From positions 266,001 to 330,000 of the forward strand of contig NZ_JAIRAU010000027.1 in assembly GCF_020073745.1 (NCBI RefSeq): a stretch of 64,000 nucleotides of DNA. Direction: 5' to 3'. Source of the stretch: Nannocystis pusilla (lineage in GTDB: Bacteria > Myxococcota_A > Polyangia > Nannocystales > Nannocystaceae). Position 1 is the stretch's first letter; the number at the start of each line of letters is the position of its first letter. Shown piece after piece: positions 45,085 through 54,500 of this stretch. The position numbers and the translations under genes were made by a program. The notes below the pieces were generated by a model. It saw only the letters and a list, made by a program, of their open reading frames with translations. It ran no database searches and was not told where the DNA came from.

Positions 45085-45972
45085 ATGAAGCACGCCACGC
45101 GTCCCCCCCGGGTCCTGTCTCTCTTCCTTGCGCTGGCGATGCTGGCGCCGCCGCCGGCGTTCGCGGCGCCCGCCGAGGACGCGACGGCGCTGGCGGCGTT
45201 CGAGGCCGGGTTCAACGAGGGCCAGGCGAAGTTCGACCGCGGCGAGCACCTCGAGGCGGCGCGCACGTGGATCGCGGCGGCGGCCAACTTGAAGGAGACG
45301 ACGGCCAACCGCGAGAACCGGGCCGCCGTCTACGAATACGTGGTCGACGCGTTCACGCGCGGGCTGCAGGGCGAGAAGCGGTCGGAGGCGCTGCGCGAGG
45401 CGGCCGAGGCGCTCGACGCCTACTGCGAGGCCTTCACCCGCGCGTACGGGACCGAGACGCCGATCAGCGGCAAGATCACGGCGGCGCGCGACGACTTCAA
45501 GCAGCGGCTGGCGGCCGCGGAGGCGGCGGAGGCCGAGCAGGCGCCGCCGATCGAGCAGCCGCTCGAGGGACCGCGAGACGACACGCCGGAGCCGCTGCCC
45601 GAGCCGACGCCGCCCAGGCCGTGGAAGGGCCTGGCGATCGGCGGCGGGGTGATGATCGGGCTCGGCGTCGGCGCGGCGGTGGTGGCCGGGGTCGGCGGGG
45701 CGCGCGGCAAGTCGCTCGAGCAGCAGTTCGACAGCCCGGCCAACATGTGCAGCCTCGACATGCCGTCGCCCGACTGCCAGGGCCTGCTCGACCGCGGCAA
45801 GGGGGCCAACTCGATGGCGATCGCGGGGGCCGTGCTGGCGCCGCTGCTGGCCGGGGCCGGCGTGGCGCTGCTGGTGGTCGGGCTCAAGCGCCGCGGGCAG
45901 GCCGACAAGACGTCGTTCGCGCCGGCGCTGGGGCCGGGGTTCGCCGGGATCAGCCTGCGCGGCTCGTTCTGA
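45085..45972 (+). CDS. Secreted/membrane protein with TPR-like region
   Basis: A 295-residue protein: signal (LSLFLALAMLAPPPAFA), then a helical, TPR-like region (about 35-145: AAFEAGFNEGQAKFDRGEHL, EYVVDAFTRGL), a Pro/Glu linker (PLPEPTPPRP) and two membrane segments (GLAIGGGVMIGLGVGAAVVA at about 185-205; SMAIAGAVLAPLLAGAGVAL at about 246-268). This layout is a recurrent myxobacterial type, often next to Ser/Thr kinases; its function is unknown. The start is well placed before the signal. It is convergent with the gamma-glutamyltransferase gene. Confidence 0.8.
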   Translation: MKHATRPPRVLSLFLALAMLAPPPAFAAPAEDATALAAFEAGFNEGQAKFDRGEHLEAARTWIAAAANLKETTANRENRAAVYEYVVDAFTRGLQGEKRSEALREAAEALDAYCEAFTRAYGTETPISGKITAARDDFKQRLAAAEAAEAEQAPPIEQPLEGPRDDTPEPLPEPTPPRPWKGLAIGGGVMIGLGVGAAVVAGVGGARGKSLEQQFDSPANMCSLDMPSPDCQGLLDRGKGANSMAIAGAVLAPLLAGAGVALLVVGLKRRGQADKTSFAPALGPGFAGISLRGSF

Positions 45973-45980
45973 GTCCGATG

Positions 45981-46050
45981 GGACATGTCCTTGGGGGCAT
46001 GTCTCGCAGGGCGTGTCCTTGAAGGCATGTCCGTCGGGACATGTCGATTC
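45981..46050. repeat. 14-bp repeat array, five units, best example
   Basis: GGACATGTCCTTGG, GGGCATGTCTCGCA, GGGCGTGTCCTTGA, AGGCATGTCCGTCG and GGACATGTCGATTC in perfect register between two convergent genes. Adjacent palindromic decamers separated by 4 nt can pair as stem-loops in RNA from either strand. The stop codon of the gamma-glutamyltransferase gene begins at its end. Confidence 0.9.
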
Positions 46051-47653
46051 AGTCGCCGCCGAGGCAGACGCCGTCGCGGCGGGGGTCGCCGAAGCCGGAC
46101 AGGCGGCCGCTCTTGTCGCGCTGGACGGTGTGGACGCCGCCGAAGAACATGTTGAGCCCGGGCCAGGCGGTGGTGCGGGCGAACAGGCCGGCGAGGGTCT
46201 CGGCGGCGGCGGGGGCCATGCCGGCCTCGAAGCTGACGTGGTCGTCCTCGACGTGCACGCGCGGGGCGGCGATCGCCGCGGGCAGCGGCAGGCCGAAGTC
46301 GAGGACGTTGGACACGACCTGGAGGACGGCGGTGCGGATCCGCTTGGAGCCGCCGCTGCCGCACACGAGCAGGCCGCCGTCGTCGCCGACGATCGCGGTC
46401 GGCGACATCATCGACGCCAGCCGCTGGTCGAGCGGCCAGGCGTGCGGGCCGGGCGGGTTGACGTCGTCCTCGCCGAGCATGTTGTTGAGCATCATGCCGG
46501 TGCCGGGGACGATCTCGCCGCAGCCCTCGCCGTTGCTGACGGTCGCCGAGGCGGCGTTGCCGGCCGCGTCGATGACGCTGACGTGGGTGGTGCCGCGGCT
46601 GCGCAGCGGGCCGGCCAGGGCGGCGGCGTGGGCCCGCAGCAGCTCGCCGTCGAGCCAGGCGGCCTCGACGCCCTCGCGCGGCGGGCCGGCGGAGGCGCGC
46701 GCGCGCACGGTCTCGGCCTGGGCGCGGGCCAGCAGGGCCACGTGCTCGGCTGTCTGAAAGCCCATGCCCCGAAGGTCATGTCCCGAGAGCAAGGCGAGGG
46801 CGAAGGCGATCATCAGGCCGCCGGCGGCCGGGGGCGGGTTGGTCAGCAGGGCGGCGTCGCGGTAGCGCAGGCGCAGCGGGGCGCGGGCCTCGACGCGGTA
46901 GGCGGCGAGGTCGTCGGCGGTGATGTGGCCGCCGGCCTCGCGGCTCTGGCGGACGATCGCGGCGGCGACGTCGCCGCGGTAGAACAGGTCCTCGCCCTCG
47001 CGCGCGAGCGCCTCGAACATGTCCCCGAGGACAGGATTGACGAGGCGCCCGCCGGCGCGCACCGGGGTGGGGACGCTGGCGCGAGGGTCGCCGAAGATCG
47101 CGCGCGCGGCCGGCTGCTCGAGGTAGATCGGCGCGACCAGGCCCATGAGGTAGGCCATGAACTGCGACACGGCGATGCCCTCGCGGGCGGCCTGCACCGC
47201 GGGCGCGGCGATCACCGGCATCGGCAGGCGCGCGAGCTCGCGGTGGACCGCGAACATGCCGGCGACGAGGCCGGGCGTGGCGGCGCAGCCGAGGCCGATG
47301 TGAAACGCCTGCTGCGCGGTGCCCCAGTCGGTGACCACCTCGCGCGCGCTGGCCTCGGCGCCGGGTCGGCGCACGCGGGGCGTGTGCACGAAGGCGTCGT
47401 AGAGCCGCGGCTCCTGGCCGGCGGGGAGCGCGAGGATGAAGCCGCCGCCGCCGGGCGAGGCGAGCACGGGCTCGGCGACGCACGCGGCCATGAGCGCCGC
47501 GAGCACGGCGTCGAAGGCGTTGCCGCCGGCCGCGAGCGCGTGCATGGCGGCCGCGGCGGTGACGGGGTGACCGGCGGCGACGCAGCCCCGGCGATCGTGA
47601 TGTAGCTCGGGTGGCGTGCTGGCTGTGTAACAAGCGTGAGGGGTCGCGCGCAA
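46049..47653 (-). CDS. Gamma-glutamyltransferase-like enzyme (Ntn hydrolase)
   Basis: About 520 residues, of the gamma-glutamyltranspeptidase family, which cleaves gamma-glutamyl bonds, for example of glutathione, after autocatalytic processing. The N-terminal GGNAFDAVLAALMAACVAEP and PGGGGFIL are the family motif. The catalytic Thr that becomes the new N terminus is in RGTTHVSVIDAAGNAASAT, and the oxyanion motif CGSGGSKRIRTAVLQ follows. No signal peptide is visible, so it is probably cytoplasmic. The start is uncertain: no ATG or GTG is near and TTG 47653 is the nearest, in DNA without coding bias; the usual start would be around 47600. A repeat array lies in the coding region near 46746 (SGHDLRGMGFQTAE). 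Confidence 0.85.
   Translation of the reverse strand: MRATPHACYTASTPPELHHDRRGCVAAGHPVTAAAAMHALAAGGNAFDAVLAALMAACVAEPVLASPGGGGFILALPAGQEPRLYDAFVHTPRVRRPGAEASAREVVTDWGTAQQAFHIGLGCAATPGLVAGMFAVHRELARLPMPVIAAPAVQAAREGIAVSQFMAYLMGLVAPIYLEQPAARAIFGDPRASVPTPVRAGGRLVNPVLGDMFEALAREGEDLFYRGDVAAAIVRQSREAGGHITADDLAAYRVEARAPLRLRYRDAALLTNPPPAAGGLMIAFALALLSGHDLRGMGFQTAEHVALLARAQAETVRARASAGPPREGVEAAWLDGELLRAHAAALAGPLRSRGTTHVSVIDAAGNAASATVSNGEGCGEIVPGTGMMLNNMLGEDDVNPPGPHAWPLDQRLASMMSPTAIVGDDGGLLVCGSGGSKRIRTAVLQVVSNVLDFGLPLPAAIAAPRVHVEDDHVSFEAGMAPAAAETLAGLFARTTAWPGLNMFFGGVHTVQRDKSGRLSGFGDPRRDGVCLGGD
46746..46787. repeat. 14-bp repeat array in a coding region
   Basis: TCGGCTGTCTGAAA, GCCCATGCCCCGAA and GGTCATGTCCCGAG in register, within the gamma-glutamyltransferase gene. 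A further translated unit (ACATGTCCCCGAGGACAGG) lies near 47022. Confidence 0.65.
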
Positions 47654-47695
47654 CGGCGCTTGGCGCGTGCAGGGGGCGTCGGTATCCTCCCGCCG

Positions 47696-48619
47696 ATGTC
47701 TGCCCCGCACCCCGCGTCGCCCGAAGCTCGTGATCGTCTCGTGCTGGGCGTGGTCGGCGGATCGGGGCTGTACGAGATCGAGGGGCTCACCGAGGTCGAG
47801 AAGGTCGCGCTCGAGACCCCGTTCGGACGACCGTCCGACGCCTACACGGTGGGGGTGCTGCCGCGCGAGGGCGGGCTGCCGCCGGTGCGCGCGGTGTTCC
47901 TGCCGCGGCACGGGCGCGGGCACGTGCTGTTGCCCTCGGAGATCAACTTCCGCGCCAACGTCCACGGCTTCAAGCAGCTCGGCGTGACGCACCTCGTGAG
48001 CGTGTCGGCCGTCGGGTCGTTGCGCGAGGGCATCGCCCCCGGGCACGTCGTCGTCCCCGATCAGTTCATCGATCGCACGAACGGTCGGGCGCAGACCTTC
48101 TTCGGCGGCGGCCTGGTGGCGCACGTACAGATGGGCGACCCGGTCGACGCCGGCCTGCGCGAGCGGCTGCTGCGGGCGGCCGAGGCCGAGGGCGCGAACA
48201 TCCACGCGCGCGGCACCTGCGTGGTCATGGAGGGCCCCGCGTTCTCGACGCGCGCCGAGTCCAACCTCTACCGCGCGTGGGGCGCGGACGTGATCGGGAT
48301 GACCGCGCTGCCCGAGGCGAAGCTCGCGCGCGAGGCCGAGATCGCGTACGCGCTGCTGGCGATGGCCACCGACTACGACTGCTGGCATCAGAGCGAGGAG
48401 GAGGTGAGCGTCGAGGCGGTGGTCGCGGTGCTCAAGGCCAACGCGGCGCTGTCGCGGCGGATCGTCCGGCGCGTCGCCGCCGCGCTGCCGCTGACGACCG
48501 CCGAGCTGCCGTACCCGCAGGCGCTCACGCACGCGCTGATCACCGACCCGGCCAGGGTCCCGGCCGAGACGCGGCGGCGCCTCGACCTCATCGCCGGCCA
48601 CCTGCTGCCGCCCGTCTGA
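47696..48619 (+). CDS. mtnP: S-methyl-5'-thioadenosine phosphorylase
   Basis: A 307-residue purine nucleoside phosphorylase-fold enzyme that cleaves methylthioadenosine to adenine and methylthioribose-1-phosphate. Motifs are clear: VVGGSGLYEIEG, phosphate-binding RHGRGHVLLPSEINFRAN, VSVSAVGSLREGIAPG, QFIDRTNGR, VMEGPAFSTRAES, and GMTALPEAKLAREAEI. The Met-Thr-x-x-Pro-Glu segment is typical of MTAP rather than plain PNP. It is divergent from the gamma-glutamyltransferase with less than 100 bp between. Followed by a PfkB kinase, hinting at nucleoside or methionine salvage. Confidence 0.93.
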   Translation: MSAPHPASPEARDRLVLGVVGGSGLYEIEGLTEVEKVALETPFGRPSDAYTVGVLPREGGLPPVRAVFLPRHGRGHVLLPSEINFRANVHGFKQLGVTHLVSVSAVGSLREGIAPGHVVVPDQFIDRTNGRAQTFFGGGLVAHVQMGDPVDAGLRERLLRAAEAEGANIHARGTCVVMEGPAFSTRAESNLYRAWGADVIGMTALPEAKLAREAEIAYALLAMATDYDCWHQSEEEVSVEAVVAVLKANAALSRRIVRRVAAALPLTTAELPYPQALTHALITDPARVPAETRRRLDLIAGHLLPPV

Positions 48620-48701
48620 AACTGTCCCCGGGGGCATGCTGCTAGGAGCAGGTCCCGAAGCGCCTGGCCTATCAGGCATGTCTGAACGAACAGGAACGAA
48701 G
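48618..48701. repeat. 14-bp repeat array, six units, between two genes
   Basis: TGAAACTGTCCCCG, GGGCATGCTGCTAG, GAGCAGGTCCCGAA, GCGCCTGGCCTATC, AGGCATGTCTGAAC and GAACAGGAACGAAG in register. It fills nearly the whole gap between the MTA phosphorylase and PfkB kinase genes on the same strand and starts in the stop codon. Confidence 0.85.
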
Positions 48702-48709
48702 AGAGAGCC

Positions 48710-49651
<942 letters not shown>

Positions 49652-49665
49652 TGCGGTAGGCGAGG

Positions 49666-49741
49666 GCGCCTGGCCTGAGAGACAGGTCGGGCGCCGCGGC
49701 CCCGGCGATGATCGGGCCTGTCTCGTAGGACAGGTCAGGAA
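49666..49741. repeat. Two 14-bp repeat pairs between convergent genes
   Basis: GCGCCTGGCCTGAG followed by AGACAGGTCGGGCG (49667-49693, spacing 13 in the first step), and GGGCCTGTCTCGTA followed by GGACAGGTCAGGAA (49714-49741). TCA in the last unit is the stop codon of the LysR gene. These are the rightmost members of the family in the window. Confidence 0.75.
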
Positions 49742-50676
49742 TTCTTCCGGCGGGCGCCGGCGTCGCCGATGGCGGCGAGGATCAGGGCGCGGAGGTACTT
49801 CGCGCCCGGGTCGGCGTCGGTGCGGTCGTGCCACTGCAGCGCGATGTCGAAGCCCACGGACGGGAGCGGACCGGCGACGGTGCGCAGCGGCAGGTGGCGG
49901 CTGACCTCGGCGGCGAAGCGGCGGGGCAGGCCGGTGATCCAGTCGGTGCGCGAGACGGCGACGGCGGCGGCCATGAAGTGCGGGACGGTGAGGACGACGC
50001 GGCGGCGCAGGCCGGCGCGGGCGAGGGCGTCGCGGGCGACGCGGTGGCCGTGGCCGGCCTCGCCGAGGATCTGCACGTCGACGTAGGGCGTGGCCTCGAA
50101 GGCGGCGCGGTCGAGGCGGCGGCCGACCGTGCGGTTGTCGCGGCGGACGACGAGCACGCCCTCCTCGGTGTAGAGCGGGGCCTGGTGGAGGCCGGGGCCG
50201 GTGACGGCGGCGGGCGCGAGGGCGACGTCGACGAGGCCGGCGGCGAGGCCGTCGCTGGTGACGAGCCGCTCGACGGTGACGACCTGCAGCGCGGCGGCCG
50301 GCAGGCGCTGCTCGAAGCGGGCGACGATCCGCGGCAGGTCGGAGACCTCCTGGTTGTCGGTGAGGGCGATCGTGAAGCGCCGCGTGGTGGTGGCGGGGTC
50401 GAACGCGCGATCGCGGGCGAGGGCGGCCCGCAGCTCGTGCAGGCCGGCGGCGACGCGCGGGGCCAGCTGCAGGGCCACCGGCGTGGGCACGAGGCCGCGG
50501 CCGCGGCGGACGACCAGCGGATCGCCGACGACCTCGCGCAGCCGCGCGAGCGCGTTCGAGACCGCCGACTGGGTGACGTGCAGCCGCCGCGCGGCCGCGG
50601 TGGCGCTGCCCTCGGTGAGCACGGCGTCGAGGACGAGGAACAGGTTGAGGTCGATCGCTGCCAGGTCCACGGACAT
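49735..50676 (-). CDS. LysR-type transcription regulator
   Basis: A 313-residue LysR family regulator. The N-terminal winged-helix motif (LFLVLDAVLTEGSATAAARR, LHVTQSAVSNALARLREVVG, PLVVRRGRGLVPTPVALQL) is complete. The C-terminal effector-binding domain follows (TTTRRFTIALTDNQEVSDL onward). A GTG one codon before the ATG is an alternative start. It is divergent from a SnoaL-like gene with about 70 bp between starts, typical of LysR plus target. Confidence 0.93.
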   Translation of the reverse strand: MSVDLAAIDLNLFLVLDAVLTEGSATAAARRLHVTQSAVSNALARLREVVGDPLVVRRGRGLVPTPVALQLAPRVAAGLHELRAALARDRAFDPATTTRRFTIALTDNQEVSDLPRIVARFEQRLPAAALQVVTVERLVTSDGLAAGLVDVALAPAAVTGPGLHQAPLYTEEGVLVVRRDNRTVGRRLDRAAFEATPYVDVQILGEAGHGHRVARDALARAGLRRRVVLTVPHFMAAAVAVSRTDWITGLPRRFAAEVSRHLPLRTVAGPLPSVGFDIALQWHDRTDADPGAKYLRALILAAIGDAGARRKNS

Positions 50677-50685
50677 CACGCCTGG

Positions 50686-50700
50686 TGATGAAATGTATCA
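50686..50700. promoter_or_regulatory. Possible LysR-type binding site
   Basis: TGAT-N7-ATCA, an interrupted dyad of the T-N11-A type expected for LysR regulators, in an AT-rich stretch between the divergent LysR and SnoaL-like genes. It fits autoregulation. The arms are only 4 bp, so it is weak evidence. Confidence 0.4.
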
Positions 50701-50746
50701 GGAACTATCACTGGCTGTCATCGATGGGCGGAGCTATCCGAACGGC

Positions 50747-51223
50747 ATGCATCACGGCGACGAGGATGAGGCGGAGATCCGGGACCACGTGCTGCGGACC
50801 TGGGAGGCGTGGGGTCGCGGCGACGCGCGGGCCTACGCGGCCCTGTTCGCGCCCGAGGTCGACTACGTGGCGTTCGACGGGTCGATCGCCCGCGGGCGCG
50901 CGGAGGTCGAGCGCTCGCACGCGGAGCTGTTCGCGTCGGTGCTGCGCGGGACGTGCCTGCGCGGCGAGATCACCGACGTGCGCCGGCTCGGCGCCGAGGC
51001 GGCCGTGGCCCACGCGATCGGCGGGGCGGTGTGGCCGTGGCAGCGCGGCGTGTCGGCCGAGCGGCTGTCGCGGCAGACGTACGTGCTGGTCCGCGAGGGC
51101 GAGGGGTGGACGATCGCGGCGTTCCACAACACGCGCGTGCGCCCGACGCCGCCGCCGGGGTCGCTCGGGTTCAAGCTGTTCGCGTGGTTCGTGGCGCTGC
51201 GGCTGCGGCTGGCGGGTCGCTGA
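50747..51223 (+). CDS. SnoaL-like (DUF4440-type) protein
   Basis: A 158-residue protein with the nuclear transport factor 2-like cone fold (EIRDHVLRTWEAWGRGDARA, ALFAPEVDYVAFDGSIARGR, VRRLGAEAAVAHAIGG, YVLVREGEGWTIAAFHNTRV). SnoaL-like proteins are small enzymes or dimers of diverse roles. ATG 50747 is preferred; an earlier ATG at 50693 would place the start in the LysR control region. Likely the LysR target. Confidence 0.75.
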   Translation: MHHGDEDEAEIRDHVLRTWEAWGRGDARAYAALFAPEVDYVAFDGSIARGRAEVERSHAELFASVLRGTCLRGEITDVRRLGAEAAVAHAIGGAVWPWQRGVSAERLSRQTYVLVREGEGWTIAAFHNTRVRPTPPPGSLGFKLFAWFVALRLRLAGR

Positions 51224-51258
51224 CAAGCTCGCGCGAGCGGGTGGAGGGATGACCCGCG

Positions 51259-51308
51259 GAGTCATGACATTCGCCGCCGCGAGGTCATGACATTCGCCGT
51301 CGCTGCGG
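51259..51308. repeat. Left 50-bp direct repeat flanking the M36 protease gene
   Basis: It contains two units of GTCATGACATTCGCC 23 bp apart and matches the copy at 55240-55289 at 44 of 50 positions. The repeats flank one complete gene. The family is different from the 14-bp one. The rest of 51224-51514 shows no gene. Confidence 0.7.
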
Positions 51309-51514
51309 GGATGGGTTCTCCTCGAGTGTCGAGCGCGACCCTTGAGCGGGGTGTTTGGTGTCAGCGCGGCTGCGATTTCATTCGGGCTCCCCGGTGGTGT
51401 GCCCCTATGCGACCAGGATGCGTTCGCGGATCTGTCAGTGCGGCAAATCACGATCGTAGCCCTGCAACCGACCGAACGGCGCGCCGCTCTCATTCTTACT
51501 TCGTAGGGCCTACC

Positions 51515-54500
51515 ATGCGCTTATTATCCTTGACCATTTCACTGGCTTGTCTCGGCCTGCTCGCAGCAGACGCGCGGGCGCGCGACCTCCCGAACCTCGA
51601 TGCCGCGATGTCCGTCGTCCCGGCCCGACCCGCCCCGGTGGCCTCCGGGGTCGCGCTGGCGCGTGACCCGGGCCGCGGCGCGCCCTCCCTGCTGTGGACC
51701 CCGCTCGCCGAGGCGCCGTCGCAGTCGCTCTCGCTCGAGGCGGCCGCGCGCCAGCACCTCGAGCGTCATGCGCCGAGCTACGGCGTTTCGCGGGCCGCGC
51801 TGGCGGCCGCGCGTCACCTGTACACGCACGACACCGGACGCGGCGGGATCATCGTCGCGCTGCGGCAGACAGTCGACGGCGTCGACGTGTTCCACGCCGA
51901 CGTCAAGCTCCTGCTCGATCGCACGCGCCGATTGACGGCGATCTCCGGGACCCCGCACCCGGCCGCGCTGTCCGGCCGCGTCCCGGCCTTCTCGCTCGCG
52001 CCCGAGCATGCCGTCGGGGTGGCGCTGCGCGACCTCTACGGCGACCTCGGCGAGGTCACGCTGGCGGCGGCCGGGACGCGGGACGGGTGGCGACGTTACG
52101 CGCTCGCGTCCGGCGGGCGGCTGCGCTTCCGCGAGCCCGCGCGCGTGCGGCCGACGTACTTCCCGCTCGGCGATCGGCTGGTGCCGGGGCACTTCGTCGA
52201 GCTGCAGGCCTCGCTCGGCGGGCGCACGGACGTCTATCAATACATCGTCGCCGCCGACGACGGGCGGCTCCTGTACCGCCGCGACGCGACGGCGTACGAC
52301 TCCTATCAATACCGGACGTGGGCCGAGGAGGGCGGCGACAGGCGGCCGTTCGACGGCCCGCTGGCGGATTACACCCCGCACCCGACGGGCGTCCCGGGCA
52401 AGGGCCCGACGGCGCTCGCGGAGCCCCCGCTGGTCACGATGGAGGGCTTCAACACCAACCCCGACGGCGAGCCCGATCCGTGGCTGCCGCCGGGCGCGAC
52501 GACGACCCGGGGCAACAACGTCGACGCCTACGCCGATCCGCACGGCGTCGACCCCACGTTCAACAACCGGCAGCGCGCCGCGTCGACCTCGCCCGGGGTG
52601 TTCGATCACGCGTACGACCACGCCCTGGCCCCGCGGGCGAGCGAAGAGCAGTGGATGGCGGTGCTCGTCAACCTGTTCTACGTCGCCAACTGGCAGCACG
52701 ACTGGTGGTATGATTCCGGGTTCACCGAGGCGACGGGCAACGGGCAGGCCGACAACTTCGGGCGCGGCGGGCTCGACGGCGATCCGATGCTCGTCGAGGC
52801 GCAGGACGGCGCGCTCGACGGGCTGCGCAACAACGGCTACATGTCGACGCCGGTCGACGGAGAGTCGCCGCGGATGGAGATCCTGCTGTTCGACCCGGCG
52901 GGACGGGCGGACCTCGAGCTGATGCCGCTGAACCAGCCGTTCGCGGCCCGGGTGGCGAACTTCGGCCCGGAGAGCTTCGACGTGACGGCAGACCTCGCGC
53001 AGGTGATCGACTCCGGCGGCGTGAACCCGGGCGACGCGTGTGACCCGCCGCTGAACGATCTGAGCGGGAAGATCGCGCTGATCAGCCGCGGCATGTGCGA
53101 CGACGAGTTCAAGGTCGCGGCCGCCGAGGCCGCCGGCGCGGTGGGTGCCGTCCTCGTCAACCTCCAGGCCGTCTACAACCCGCCCGTCCTCGTCGACGCC
53201 GACGACATCGTCGATCCGTCGATCCCCAGCGTCAGCACGACCAGGTCGGCCGGTGAGGCGATCGCGGCCGCGCTGGAAGCCGGCTCACAGGAGGCGCGCA
53301 TTGCCGCCATCCCGAGCCGGGAGCGGGACGGCGCGCTCGACAACATGATCTTGACGCACGAGTGGGGGCATTTCCTGCACCACCGGCTCGTCCTGTCCGG
53401 CAGCCCCGCCGGCCGCGCCGAGAGCGAGGGATGGAGCGACTTCAACGCGCTGTTGATGACCCTGCGCGAGGGCGACGACCTCGGCGGTTCGTTCGGCTAC
53501 GGTCAATACGCCACCTTCGACGCGACCGGCTACTTCGGCATGCGGCGCGTGCCGTACTCGGTCGACCCGACGCGCAACGCGCTGAGCTTCCGCCACATCG
53601 CCGACGGCGAGCCGCTGCCCGACGACCACCCGATCTCGGGGCCGGCGAGCGCGAACAGCCTGCAGCACAACGCCGGCGAGGTGTGGGCGACGATGCTGTG
53701 GGAGGCCTACGTCGCGCTGCACGAGGCCCACGCGGGCGACCTCGCGTTCGACGACGTCCGGCGGCGCATGTCCGACTACGTGGTGGCGGGGATGATGCTC
53801 GCGCCGCCGGACCCGACCTACACCGAGCAGCGCGACGCCCTGCTGATGGCCGCCGCGGCGACCAGCGACGCCGACGCGACGACGCTCGCCGCCGCGTTCG
53901 CGCGCCGCGGGGCGGGCAGCTGCGCCGTGTCGCCGCCGCGCTTCTCGGAGGACTTCAAGGGCGTGAAGGAGGACTTCGAGCTGCGCGCGCGCGGGGTCCC
54001 GCTCGCGGCCAGGTTCGCGGACAGCCTCGAGTCGTGCGACGACGACGGCGTGCTCGACGTCGGCGAGGTCGGGCAGGTCGAGGTCGAGGTGTTCAACGCC
54101 GGGATGGCGCCGCTCCCGGCCGGCTCGACGGTCGAGGTCGTCGAGCACGATTCGTCGCTGGTGTTCCCCGACGGCCCCGCGGCGGCGCTGCCCGAGCTGG
54201 CGCCGCGCGAGACGGCGACGGTGAAGATCACGGTCGTGCTCGCCGACAAGGTGAACAAGCCGCAACCGGCGGCGCTCCGGCTGCGAGTGAACGGGGCGGA
54301 CGGCTGCGAGGCGCCGGGCGAGCTGCTGGTGCGCGGGCAGGTCGACTCCGACCTCGAGCCGGCGAGCTCGTCGAGCGACGACGTCGAGGTCGAGGCGACG
54401 GCGTGGACGATCGAGGGCGAGCTCGGCGAGATGGCCTGGTCGCGCGTGGGCAGCGGACCCGGCCACGTGTGGCACGCCGCCGACCTGCCGACGAACAGCG

